DNA from: QHWK01 sp035315685
GTDB lineage: Bacteria; Acidobacteriota; Vicinamibacteria; Vicinamibacterales; CAVVIG01
Length of the DNA stretch: 8,362 nucleotides
Reading direction: 5' to 3'
Assembly: GCA_035315685.1 (NCBI GenBank)
Contig: DATFXR010000823.1
Span: 1-8,362, forward strand
A program made the translations under genes and the position numbers. Below the pieces are notes generated by a model that worked only from the letters and a program-made list of their open reading frames with translations, had not been told where the DNA came from and made no database searches. Positions 1-5,902 of this stretch are shown piece after piece (within the stretch, counting starts at the first letter, position 1; every line of letters starts with the position of its first letter).

Positions 1-171
1 TCGAACCTGACGACGATCGAGCAGGAAATGCTGATGAAGGCGCTCAAGCAGGGGTACCGCGTGAGCGAAATCCCCAGTCACGAGTACGAGCGCCGCTGGG
101 GGACCTCGAAAGTCGTAGTCTGGAAGCTGTGGTTCGCCTACCTGTGGTCGTTCCTGCGCAATCTGATTTGA
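1..171 (+). CDS. Family 2 glycosyltransferase, C-terminal fragment (DPM1-like)
   Basis: This is the last 56 codons plus the TGA stop (169-171) of a gene that begins before the window, read in frame 1. The visible part matches the C-terminal end of GT2 enzymes of the dolichyl/polyprenyl-phosphate mannosyltransferase type: an acidic 'EQEMLMKA' segment, then 'GYRVSEIPSHEYERR' followed by 'GTSK', the usual pattern where the GT-A fold ends (E..l..a...G..v.EvP..y..R..G.SK). A Trp/Phe-rich stretch then closes the protein and could be an amphipathic or membrane-associated helix. Such enzymes transfer a sugar from a nucleotide donor to a polyprenyl phosphate at the inner face of the membrane; that role is inferred from the family. 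The GT-C gene immediately downstream overlaps its stop codon, so the two are probably co-translated. The catalytic DXD region lies outside the window, so the substrate cannot be judged. Confidence 0.85.
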   Translation, partial: SNLTTIEQEMLMKALKQGYRVSEIPSHEYERRWGTSKVVVWKLWFAYLWSFLRNLI

Positions 172-1895
172 GCGCCGCCACCGACGTCGGCCGCCGGTCG
201 GCACTCGTCTGGGTCCTGCTGGCGACGGCGCTCGGCGCCGCCTTCCGTTTCTACGGACTCGGCTGGGGTGCGCCGTACTTCCATTTCCACATCGACGAGC
301 ACATCGTCTTCACCTATGCTGACGCGCTCGCCCGCGATTCGAGGGAGGCGGCCAACTCGGCCAAGTTCTTCATGTACGCGCCGTTTCCGATGTACGTGTT
401 GAACGCGATCGTCGCGGTCTACACCGCACTCTCGCATCCGCTCGATCTCGCGGTGCCGCGCGACGAGGTGACCTACATGCTCCTCGGACGTGCGATCTCG
501 GCGTCGCTCGGCGCCGCAACCATTCCGTTGACCTACGCGACGACCCGGTTGGCAGCGGGACGCCGCGCTGGCATCTTCGCCGCGTTTCTGATCGCCGGTG
601 CGGTGATTCACCTGCGCGAATCGCACTTCTTCAGCCTCGACGTCAGCATGACGTTCTTCACCGTGCTCGGCTTCTATTTCGCGATGCGGATCGTCACGCG
701 CGGCGACGCCGGGTCGGAGACCGGGTCCGCCGTCGCGTTGGGGTTGGGCATCGCGTCGAAGTATTCGGCGGCGTTTCTCGCGCCGCTCGTCGGAATCGCC
801 GAGCTGTTGTCGCCGCGAGCGCCGCAGACGGTGACGCCGTTCGACGCCGGCCGCTGGCTGCGGGTCGTGCTGAGAGCGGTGATCACCGTGGCCGCCGGCG
901 TCGCGATTTTCCTGATGCTCGACTGGCTGGTGATCCGCTACTTCGACAAGTTCCGTGACGACATCAAGGTGTGGGTGATCGATCCGCTGAGCGGTGCGAC
1001 CAAGCCCGAATGGATCGCGCAATTCGCCGACGTCAACCCGCTGCCGTACTGGTTCACCAACCTGCTGTTCTGGAGTCTGGGTCCAGCGCTCGAGATCGCG
1101 GGCCTCGCCGGTGTGCTGTGGCTGCTCGCGGTCCGCCGCGATCGTCCGTCGATCCTCGCCGCGGCCTTTCCGATTCTCTACTTCCTGTCAGCCGGAAAGA
1201 CGGCCACCGTCGCGCCGTTCATCCGCTATGCGGTGCCGCTCGCCCCACCCCTGGCGGCTGCGGCAGGCGTGCTGTGCGCCGATCTGATTGGCAGGCCGCG
1301 CTGGCGGACCGTCGGGATCGTGACGACGTCGATCGTGATCGGATCGACGCTGCTGTGGGCGACCGCCTACATGAACGTCTTCCGTCAGCCCGACAGCCGC
1401 CTCGAGGCCTCGCGCTGGATGCTGCAGAACGTTCCCGCCGGTTCCAAGGTGCTCATCGAGCCATCGCACAATACGCCGCCGACCGGCTCCTACCTGACCA
1501 ACGTCAACTTTCACGGCAACTACGTCCTGTTCTATCCGCAGACGGAGAAGCACGACTACTATGAGCTGTTCGCGCTCGACACCTACCGCAGTCTGTACAA
1601 CCGCGGTGTCGACGACGAATTCCGGCGCAACTACATCCAGTCGCGGCTCGCGCTCGCCGACTGGATGGTCATCGACGACACGTTCCTCCAGCAGTATCAG
1701 CACCTGCCGGAACCGGATCACGCAGTCGTGAAGCAGTACTATCGGGACCTGTTCGCCGGAACGCTTGGTTTCAAACTGGTGAAAACCTTCAAGGTCTATC
1801 CTTCCCTCTTCGGTCTCGATGTCAATGACGACGCCGCCGAGCTGACCTTCCGCTCATTCGACCATCCGCGGGTGTTCATCTTCATGCGTCAATGA
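168..1895 (+). CDS. GT-C membrane glycosyltransferase, GT39/ArnT-like
   Basis: Polytopic inner-membrane glycosyltransferase expected to move a sugar from a polyprenyl-phosphate donor to an acceptor on the outer face of the membrane. A first membrane segment lies at about residues 11-25 (from the TTG start). It is followed by the extracytoplasmic loop motif 'HIDEH' (D43, E44), the acidic pair typical of GT39/GT83 enzymes. Further marks are 'RESHFFSLDVSMTFF' near 150-164, 'GIASKYSAAFL' near 194-204 (the common G...K.y motif) and 'FIRYAVPLAPPL' near 351-362. About ten hydrophobic segments run to about residue 400, and a soluble tail starts at 'RQPDSR' (406) and reaches residue 575. I prefer the TTG at 168 because it gives a TTGA overlap with the upstream stop and a short basic N-terminus. 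GTG at 129 (588 residues) or GTG at 144 are possible; no strong ribosome site decides. The stop overlaps the next gene's ATG (ATGA). The sugar and acceptor are unknown. Confidence 0.88.
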   Translation: MSAATDVGRRSALVWVLLATALGAAFRFYGLGWGAPYFHFHIDEHIVFTYADALARDSREAANSAKFFMYAPFPMYVLNAIVAVYTALSHPLDLAVPRDEVTYMLLGRAISASLGAATIPLTYATTRLAAGRRAGIFAAFLIAGAVIHLRESHFFSLDVSMTFFTVLGFYFAMRIVTRGDAGSETGSAVALGLGIASKYSAAFLAPLVGIAELLSPRAPQTVTPFDAGRWLRVVLRAVITVAAGVAIFLMLDWLVIRYFDKFRDDIKVWVIDPLSGATKPEWIAQFADVNPLPYWFTNLLFWSLGPALEIAGLAGVLWLLAVRRDRPSILAAAFPILYFLSAGKTATVAPFIRYAVPLAPPLAAAAGVLCADLIGRPRWRTVGIVTTSIVIGSTLLWATAYMNVFRQPDSRLEASRWMLQNVPAGSKVLIEPSHNTPPTGSYLTNVNFHGNYVLFYPQTEKHDYYELFALDTYRSLYNRGVDDEFRRNYIQSRLALADWMVIDDTFLQQYQHLPEPDHAVVKQYYRDLFAGTLGFKLVKTFKVYPSLFGLDVNDDAAELTFRSFDHPRVFIFMRQ

Positions 1896-2926
1896 CGACA
1901 CTCGTCACCGGCGCCACCGGGTTCATCGGCCGTCGACTCGTCCGGCGTCTGGTCGAGCTCGATGGGCCCGACGCGGTCGTGTGCCTGGTCAAGCCGCCGG
2001 CGAACCCGCTCGAGTCCGACGCGCTCGCGTCGCTTCGCGCACGCGGGATCCGTCTCGTTGACGGCGATCTCCGCAATCAGCCGGTCTCCACCACGGCGCC
2101 ACCGCGCGTCCAGCGGGTGTTCCATCTCGCGGCGAACATCGACACCGACGCCGCCGAACGCGATCTCCTCGTCAACCACGCCGGCACGCGGCATCTGCTC
2201 GACTGGCTGAAGCCGGTGTCACGCGGCCTTCGCATCGTCTACTCGAGCTCCGTCGCGGTCCACGATCGTGATGCCGAGCCGGCCGGACCGATCGACGAAG
2301 GCAGTCCGCTCGTCCCGCGCACGTCGTACGGCAGGACGAAGCTGTGGGGAGAGGCGGTGCTGCGCGAACGCGCAGCCACAGACGGGTACACGTGGACGAT
2401 CCTCCGCTTGCCCACGGTCTACGGTCCCGGCCAGAAGGCCGGCGGCCTGTTCGACAAGATGATCGAGCTGGCGGCAGGCGGCGGCCTGCTCGGCCGGATC
2501 GACTGGCCCGGCCGTACGAGCATCATCCACGTGGACGATGCCGTCGAAGCGATGATCGCTTTGTCGACGACTGCCGAAGCCGCAAGTGAAATCTTCTGCG
2601 TCGCGAGCGACGAGGCACTCACCGTCGGTGAACTCGCGCGCACAGTTGGCCGGGCGCTGGGCCGGCCGGTTCGGCCGCTGCCGATCCCGCGCTCGCTGCT
2701 CCGCCTTGGTCGCGCGCTGGTGTGGAGCAAGTCGGTCGCGCCGCTGGTCCCCAGATCCGCGCAGCTTTCCTTCTGGCGTCTGAGCCTGATCGTCAGCGAC
2801 GGCTTCTGGTTCGACACCGCGAAGTTTCGCCGCGTCTATCGCGCCCCGCTTAGAGATCTCGAGCACGGCCTCGCCGACGTGATGCCGGGCGCTCGACACC
2901 CGGCGCCGTCAATGGCTGATGGCTGA
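1892..2926 (+). CDS. NAD-dependent epimerase/dehydratase (extended SDR)
   Basis: Cytoplasmic extended short-chain dehydrogenase/reductase of 344 residues, the normal size for nucleotide-sugar epimerases and dehydratases. A Rossmann dinucleotide site 'TGATGFIG' lies at residues 6-13, with 'DGDL' at 57-60, 'HLAA' at 78-81 and 'SSSV' at 118-121. The catalytic pair is Y146 and K150 in 'YGRTK', and a Ser lies just before it in the strand-5 motif. 'LRLPTVYGPG' (171-180) and 'IHVDDAV' (212-218) are the usual substrate-side motifs of the family. The ATG at 1892 lies inside the stop of the GT-C gene (ATGA), which indicates translational coupling and needs no separate ribosome site. In this context it most likely makes or modifies the sugar nucleotide feeding the two glycosyltransferases. 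Related proteins also act on sterols or flavonoids, so the substrate is open. The last ten or so residues (Ala/Pro/Ser-rich) look unstructured. Confidence 0.92.
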   Translation: MTTLVTGATGFIGRRLVRRLVELDGPDAVVCLVKPPANPLESDALASLRARGIRLVDGDLRNQPVSTTAPPRVQRVFHLAANIDTDAAERDLLVNHAGTRHLLDWLKPVSRGLRIVYSSSVAVHDRDAEPAGPIDEGSPLVPRTSYGRTKLWGEAVLRERAATDGYTWTILRLPTVYGPGQKAGGLFDKMIELAAGGGLLGRIDWPGRTSIIHVDDAVEAMIALSTTAEAASEIFCVASDEALTVGELARTVGRALGRPVRPLPIPRSLLRLGRALVWSKSVAPLVPRSAQLSFWRLSLIVSDGFWFDTAKFRRVYRAPLRDLEHGLADVMPGARHPAPSMADG

Positions 2927-2941
2927 AGGCTAAGTCGCTGT
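2927..2941. other. Convergent gene junction with small inverted repeats
   Basis: Only 15 bp separate the stop of the + strand epimerase (2924-2926) from the stop of the - strand glycoside hydrolase (2942-2944). Short symmetric elements lie here: GCTGAA at 2922-2927 pairs with TTCAGC at 2941-2946, and CGCT/AGCG can form a tight hairpin at 2936-2947. A GC stem also sits inside the end of the epimerase gene (GCCGGG 2884-2889 with CCCGGC 2899-2904). None is followed by a run of T on either strand, so this is not a convincing intrinsic terminator. It may serve as a weak bidirectional stop, or termination may depend on Rho. Confidence 0.25.
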
Positions 2942-4009
2942 TCAGCGGCGAAGCCCCACGAGACCGGCGCGCTCGTCGGGCGACAAGGCATCGAGGAACG
3001 CCGTCTTGCTCAGCTCGAATCCGGCGTTCGTATGAAACACCCAGCCGGCGGCACCGGCGTTCGCCGCCGCTGCGCGCGCGCCGGAGTAGGCGGCGGGCGC
3101 GATGCGCACACCTTTGTCGGCGCGACGCTCTTCGTTGAGATAAATGGGCGCATGCGATCCGATGCCGTCGAGCGCCATCCGAACCGTCTTGATGCGGTCG
3201 GCGGTCGCGGCTACCCAGCTGTCAGTGCGCGGGAAATGCGGCGCCACGATGTCGACGGCGACGCTGTCCGGACCGCTGCCCGCCTCCTCGCGCAGATTGC
3301 GACCGCCGCTCGCATCGATCGTCCCGGCCGACGACACTAGGTGGGACTCGGTGCTCGAGATCGTCACGAGCCTCGCCGAATCGATCGCCTTCACGCGATC
3401 GCGTAGGGCTCGCGCGGCGGCGTGTGAGATCGGCCCATCCGGATGGTCATGCTCGTTGTAGAGATCGAACAGAACGTTCCTGAACGGTCGAAGCGCCTCG
3501 GTGGTCGCTTCCACTGCCTTTATCCGGGCGGCCTCCGAGGCGAAGACTGCGAAAGGCTGACCGGGAAGCTGCCCCGGCCGCAGCAGGACGAGCTCCAGGA
3601 TCACGTTGCGCGCCTGTAGTCTACCCACCAGGGCGAGCAACCGCGAACGACCCTCCGCCGTCAACGCTCCGTCGGCTTGATAGATCGCTGTATGCCAGTG
3701 CGCCCAGACACGCACAGTGTTGACACCCCACGGGCCGAGCGCGTCGAGGTCGCCGTCACGCGGCGGCACCGGCCCGAGCCCGTCGAACAGGCTGACGCCG
3801 GTCAGGAACGTGCGCTGCCCGTCGACGAGAATGTTCTGCTGCGAGACGCTGAGCGCGGCGGGAGCAGGCGCCGCAACGAGCGCCGCCGCCAGACACGCGA
3901 GGCCGGCGGTTACTGCGAGGGCGCGATGATTTGTCCAGGAACGCGGAACCGCAGCTGGTTCAGCGGCACCGTCGCGCTGCCGCGGAAGTGACTGCTGCAC
4001 AGATACCAT
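2942..4009 (-). CDS. Exported TIM-barrel glycoside hydrolase, clan GH-A-like
   Basis: Predicted secreted or periplasmic glycosidase of 355 residues. A hydrophobic signal stretch at about residues 30-50 ends in 'APAPA', a likely signal peptidase site near 51. The mature part opens with 'ILVDGQRTFLTGVSLFDG', the usual first strand of GH5-like barrels. Then come 'NTVRVW' (97-102, strand-2 Arg), 'FDLYNEHDH' (181-189; N185-E186 as acid/base candidate), 'VAPHFPR' (255-261), 'PIYLNEERR' (288-296; E293 or E294 as nucleophile candidate) and 'GWVFHTN' (322-328, strand-8 Trp). Two Glu at strands 4 and 7 indicate a retaining clan A enzyme; the exact family and substrate are not recognisable. The ATG at 4009 has a GAGAG site six bases upstream (4016-4020 on the complement) and makes a 100-bp overlap with the preceding lipoprotein gene. 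GTG at 4000 is the only other start before the signal stretch. The N-region of about 28 residues is long for a signal peptide. Confidence 0.77.
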   Translation of the reverse strand: MVSVQQSLPRQRDGAAEPAAVPRSWTNHRALAVTAGLACLAAALVAAPAPAALSVSQQNILVDGQRTFLTGVSLFDGLGPVPPRDGDLDALGPWGVNTVRVWAHWHTAIYQADGALTAEGRSRLLALVGRLQARNVILELVLLRPGQLPGQPFAVFASEAARIKAVEATTEALRPFRNVLFDLYNEHDHPDGPISHAAARALRDRVKAIDSARLVTISSTESHLVSSAGTIDASGGRNLREEAGSGPDSVAVDIVAPHFPRTDSWVAATADRIKTVRMALDGIGSHAPIYLNEERRADKGVRIAPAAYSGARAAAANAGAAGWVFHTNAGFELSKTAFLDALSPDERAGLVGLRR

Positions 4010-4812
4010 TTCCAGCTCTCGTACACCGCCGTCAGCGTACAGATCCCGGACACGCTTTCACGCCGCCCGAACATGGGGTTGTTCGGATTGGTCGGGATAT
4101 CTACGAACGTGCACTGGCCGCTGATGTCGGCCGAAGTCTTGGGTGGATCGAGATTGATCGAGACGTTGTTATACGTCCCCGACAGGATGTGAAAGTTGAT
4201 GCGGTTGTTCGTGACGTCGCTCAACTCGGCGAACTTCTCGGAGCAGCTGTCGCTGAAATCCTGCACCGCCGCCTGCGGCGACACCGAGAAGTCCGGAAAC
4301 AGCACGGTCAGAAACCGCATGCTGATCTTCATGATGTCCGCCGCCGAGTCGTTGTAGTGGACGTCGACCGACTTCGACACGTCGTACTCGGCGGGCTGAC
4401 CGCCTGAGACGTACTTCTCGATGACGGTCAGCTTCAGCGAGTAGACGTCGGGCGATGTCTGCTGACGCGGCGCATGCCATTTGACCTGGGGGCCGCTGCC
4501 GATGAACTGCCCCCCTGCCGGCGTTGCCGACCACTGATACGTCAGCTGGTCGAGTGGCGTCTCCGCGTCCTGCACGAACCCGGTCAGCGCGACCTCCTGA
4601 TCGGCCTCCACACGCGGACTCGACGAGGTCAGCGCGACGATCACCGGCGGAGTGTTGACGGGCGGCGTCGGTGTGGGCGTGGGTGTCGGAGTTGGTGTCG
4701 GAGTCGGCGTTGGCGACACCGCGCTCGTCGTACCGCAGGCGGACGCCCACGCCACCGCCGCCAGGACGAGCGGCGCCAGCACGAACGAAGGGAATCGTAA
4801 ACCGCCCGCCAT
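3910..4812 (-). CDS. PKD/Ig-like-domain lipoprotein with unrecognised C-terminal domain
   Basis: Predicted envelope lipoprotein of 300 residues with no enzyme motif that I recognise. A hydrophobic leader (about 7-22) ends in 'ASAC', with C26 the likely lipidated Cys; the lipobox is imperfect because position -3 is Ala. A flexible (Pro-Thr)8 linker follows (34-49). Residues about 52-153 read as a PKD-like beta-sandwich: 'NTPPVIVALTSSSPRVEADQ' (53-72), then 'LTYQWSATPAGGQF' and 'YSLKLTVIEKY'. The C-terminal 145 residues hold four cysteines (190, 234, 258, 272), suitable for two disulfides outside the cytoplasm, and many Asn/Ser/Thr residues, but I cannot place them in a family. The ATG at 4812 starts 8 bp after the SGNH gene's stop, so the genes are probably co-transcribed. 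The last 33 codons also encode the start of the next gene in another frame. A structural or glycan-binding role is inferred from domain type only. Confidence 0.78.
   Translation of the reverse strand: MAGGLRFPSFVLAPLVLAAVAWASACGTTSAVSPTPTPTPTPTPTPTPTPPVNTPPVIVALTSSSPRVEADQEVALTGFVQDAETPLDQLTYQWSATPAGGQFIGSGPQVKWHAPRQQTSPDVYSLKLTVIEKYVSGGQPAEYDVSKSVDVHYNDSAADIMKISMRFLTVLFPDFSVSPQAAVQDFSDSCSEKFAELSDVTNNRINFHILSGTYNNVSINLDPPKTSADISGQCTFVDIPTNPNNPMFGRRESVSGICTLTAVYESWKWYLCSSHFRGSATVPLNQLRFRVPGQIIAPSQ
4666..4713 (-). repeat. Degenerate 6-bp tandem repeat encoding (Pro-Thr)8
   Basis: Eight consecutive Pro-Thr codon pairs read on the - strand, followed by Pro-Pro (4660-4665). The codons vary (CCA, CCG, CCC with ACG, ACT, ACA), so the repeat is kept at protein level and is not a clean DNA microsatellite. 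It forms an extended linker between the lipidated Cys and the PKD-like domain of the lipoprotein. Because the unit is 6 bp, gain or loss of units would change linker length without shifting the frame. Confidence 0.9.
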
Positions 4813-4820
4813 GCAATCAG

Positions 4821-5858
4821 CTATCTATGATAGAGCGGAACCGTATTCGGACCGGCCATTGCGCGATCCTGCAATTCGCCGCTCGTCTCGACCGGCGCGG
4901 CGGTCGATTCGAGGCGTGCGCGAATCGACGTGTAGAACGTCTGCGCAATCCGTTCGTTGCCCGCTGCTGTCGGATGAAGTCCGTCGGTGCTGATCAAGAC
5001 CGGATCGGGAACGCCACCGAAGGCTGCATAGAGATCCACCAATGTCACGCCTTCCGCAGCAGCGAGCGATCGAATCGCGGCATTCGCCGGCACGACGAGC
5101 TCCGGGTGGCTGGCGCGCGCCGGTGTCCCGTCTGCGCGCTCCGGCAGCAGCGTCCCGACGAACACCCCCATCGAGCGAGCCCGAGCCGTGCGAATCATGG
5201 TCTGAAGTCCCGAGGCGATGCGCGAGACGCCGTCGGCGCCGAACTGGTTCAGGTCGTTCGCGCCTTCCATCAGCAGCAGCGCGCCACCTTTGTCGGCGGC
5301 CAGCGCCGCCGGCAGCCGCGCCACCCCGTTCGCGACAATCTCGCCGCCGACGCCTTCGTCCAGCACTGCGATCGTCTGCGACGTGTATCGCGCGCGCAGG
5401 AGCGATTGCAGGACCATCGGATACGAGCCGGGCGGCGCCGGATCCACGAGCGCGGGACTGATCGTGTGCGGAAAGCCTTCGGTGATGCTGTCGCCGAACG
5501 CAACGAAGCGCGTGACCGACAGGCGCGGCGGACCGGTCACCGTGACGGTGAACGTGCAGGCGGCCGTCTGCTGCCGTGCGTCAACGGCGCGACAGGTGAT
5601 CGAGGTCGATCCGATCGGAAACGAGGCGCCGCTCGACGGCGAGCACGTCATCGTCAAGGGCGCGGTGCCGCCGGTGGCGGTCGGCGACGAGAAGTTGACG
5701 GCGATCGGCTGACCGCTCGCTGATGCGACCGTCGGCGGCGCCGGACACGTGAGCGCGATCGCCGATGGAGTGGATGGTCCAGTGGGACTGTCCGAGCACA
5801 TCGCGCCAACGCTCGCGCACAGAACTACGACGGCGAGACGGCGGTTGAGAGGGATCAC
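4821..5858 (-). CDS. Exported SGNH/GDSL hydrolase with N-terminal HYR domain
   Basis: Predicted exported esterase or lipase-like hydrolase, 345 residues from the GTG at 5858. The leader has basic residues (RR at 6-7) and a hydrophobic run to about 18. C21, followed by 'SDSPTGPSTP', looks like a lipoprotein anchor and linker, although 'GAMC' is a poor lipobox. Residues about 37-108 form a HYR (hyalin-repeat, Ig-like) module with four Cys and the signatures 'ATGGTAPLTMTCSPSSGASF' and 'IGSTSITCRAVDA'. The SGNH domain follows: block I 'FGDSIT' (S124 nucleophile), block II 'DEGVGGE' (oxyanion Gly near 171), block III 'GAND' (N201), block V 'DGLHP' (D292, H295). All four catalytic positions are present. 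The frame is open up to an ATG at 5930, but that start would overlap the divergent gene and bury the leader; TTG at 5861 or 5867 are alternatives. Family members remove acetyl or acyl groups from glycans or lipids; the substrate here is unknown. Confidence 0.88.
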   Translation of the reverse strand: MIPLNRRLAVVVLCASVGAMCSDSPTGPSTPSAIALTCPAPPTVASASGQPIAVNFSSPTATGGTAPLTMTCSPSSGASFPIGSTSITCRAVDARQQTAACTFTVTVTGPPRLSVTRFVAFGDSITEGFPHTISPALVDPAPPGSYPMVLQSLLRARYTSQTIAVLDEGVGGEIVANGVARLPAALAADKGGALLLMEGANDLNQFGADGVSRIASGLQTMIRTARARSMGVFVGTLLPERADGTPARASHPELVVPANAAIRSLAAAEGVTLVDLYAAFGGVPDPVLISTDGLHPTAAGNERIAQTFYTSIRARLESTAAPVETSGELQDRAMAGPNTVPLYHR

Positions 5859-5902
5859 CAACGGCAAGCTGCAGGAAACTGGTATGGTAGCATGCGGTTC
5901 GA
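5859..5902. promoter_or_regulatory. Divergent spacer between SGNH operon and large GT-C gene
   Basis: This 44-bp spacer must hold the promoters of both divergent genes, or they lie inside coding sequence. On the + strand an extended -10-like TG-n-TATGGT lies at 5880-5888, without a convincing -35; it would give a very short leader for the gene at 5903. On the - strand, TACCAT (complement of 5884-5889) lies 18 bp from TTGGCC, a weak -10/-35 pair that would start RNA about 20 bases before the GTG at 5858. Three six-base palindromes sit here: CTGCAG 5869-5874, GCATGC 5890-5895 and TTCGAA 5898-5903. No clear Shine-Dalgarno precedes either start. Confidence 0.3.

Noticed and set aside
138..1022. 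Long open frames opposite or within the real genes (also at 6011-7411 and 6676-7752)
   Set aside because: Their products are Arg/Gly/Asp-rich low-complexity sequences typical of GC-rich shadow frames, while the overlapping frames carry clear membrane segments and family motifs.
2912..2925. Tandem ATGGCTG repeat at the end of the epimerase gene
   Set aside because: Only two copies of 7 bp within an Ala/Asp/Gly coding tail; most likely chance.
2884..2947. Intrinsic terminator between the convergent genes
   Set aside because: Several short stems exist but no T run follows on either strand, so I list it only as a junction with weak inverted repeats.
4660..4713. Tandem repeat as a phase-variation switch
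   Set aside because: The unit is 6 bp and the codons are degenerate, so slippage is unlikely and would not shift the reading frame.
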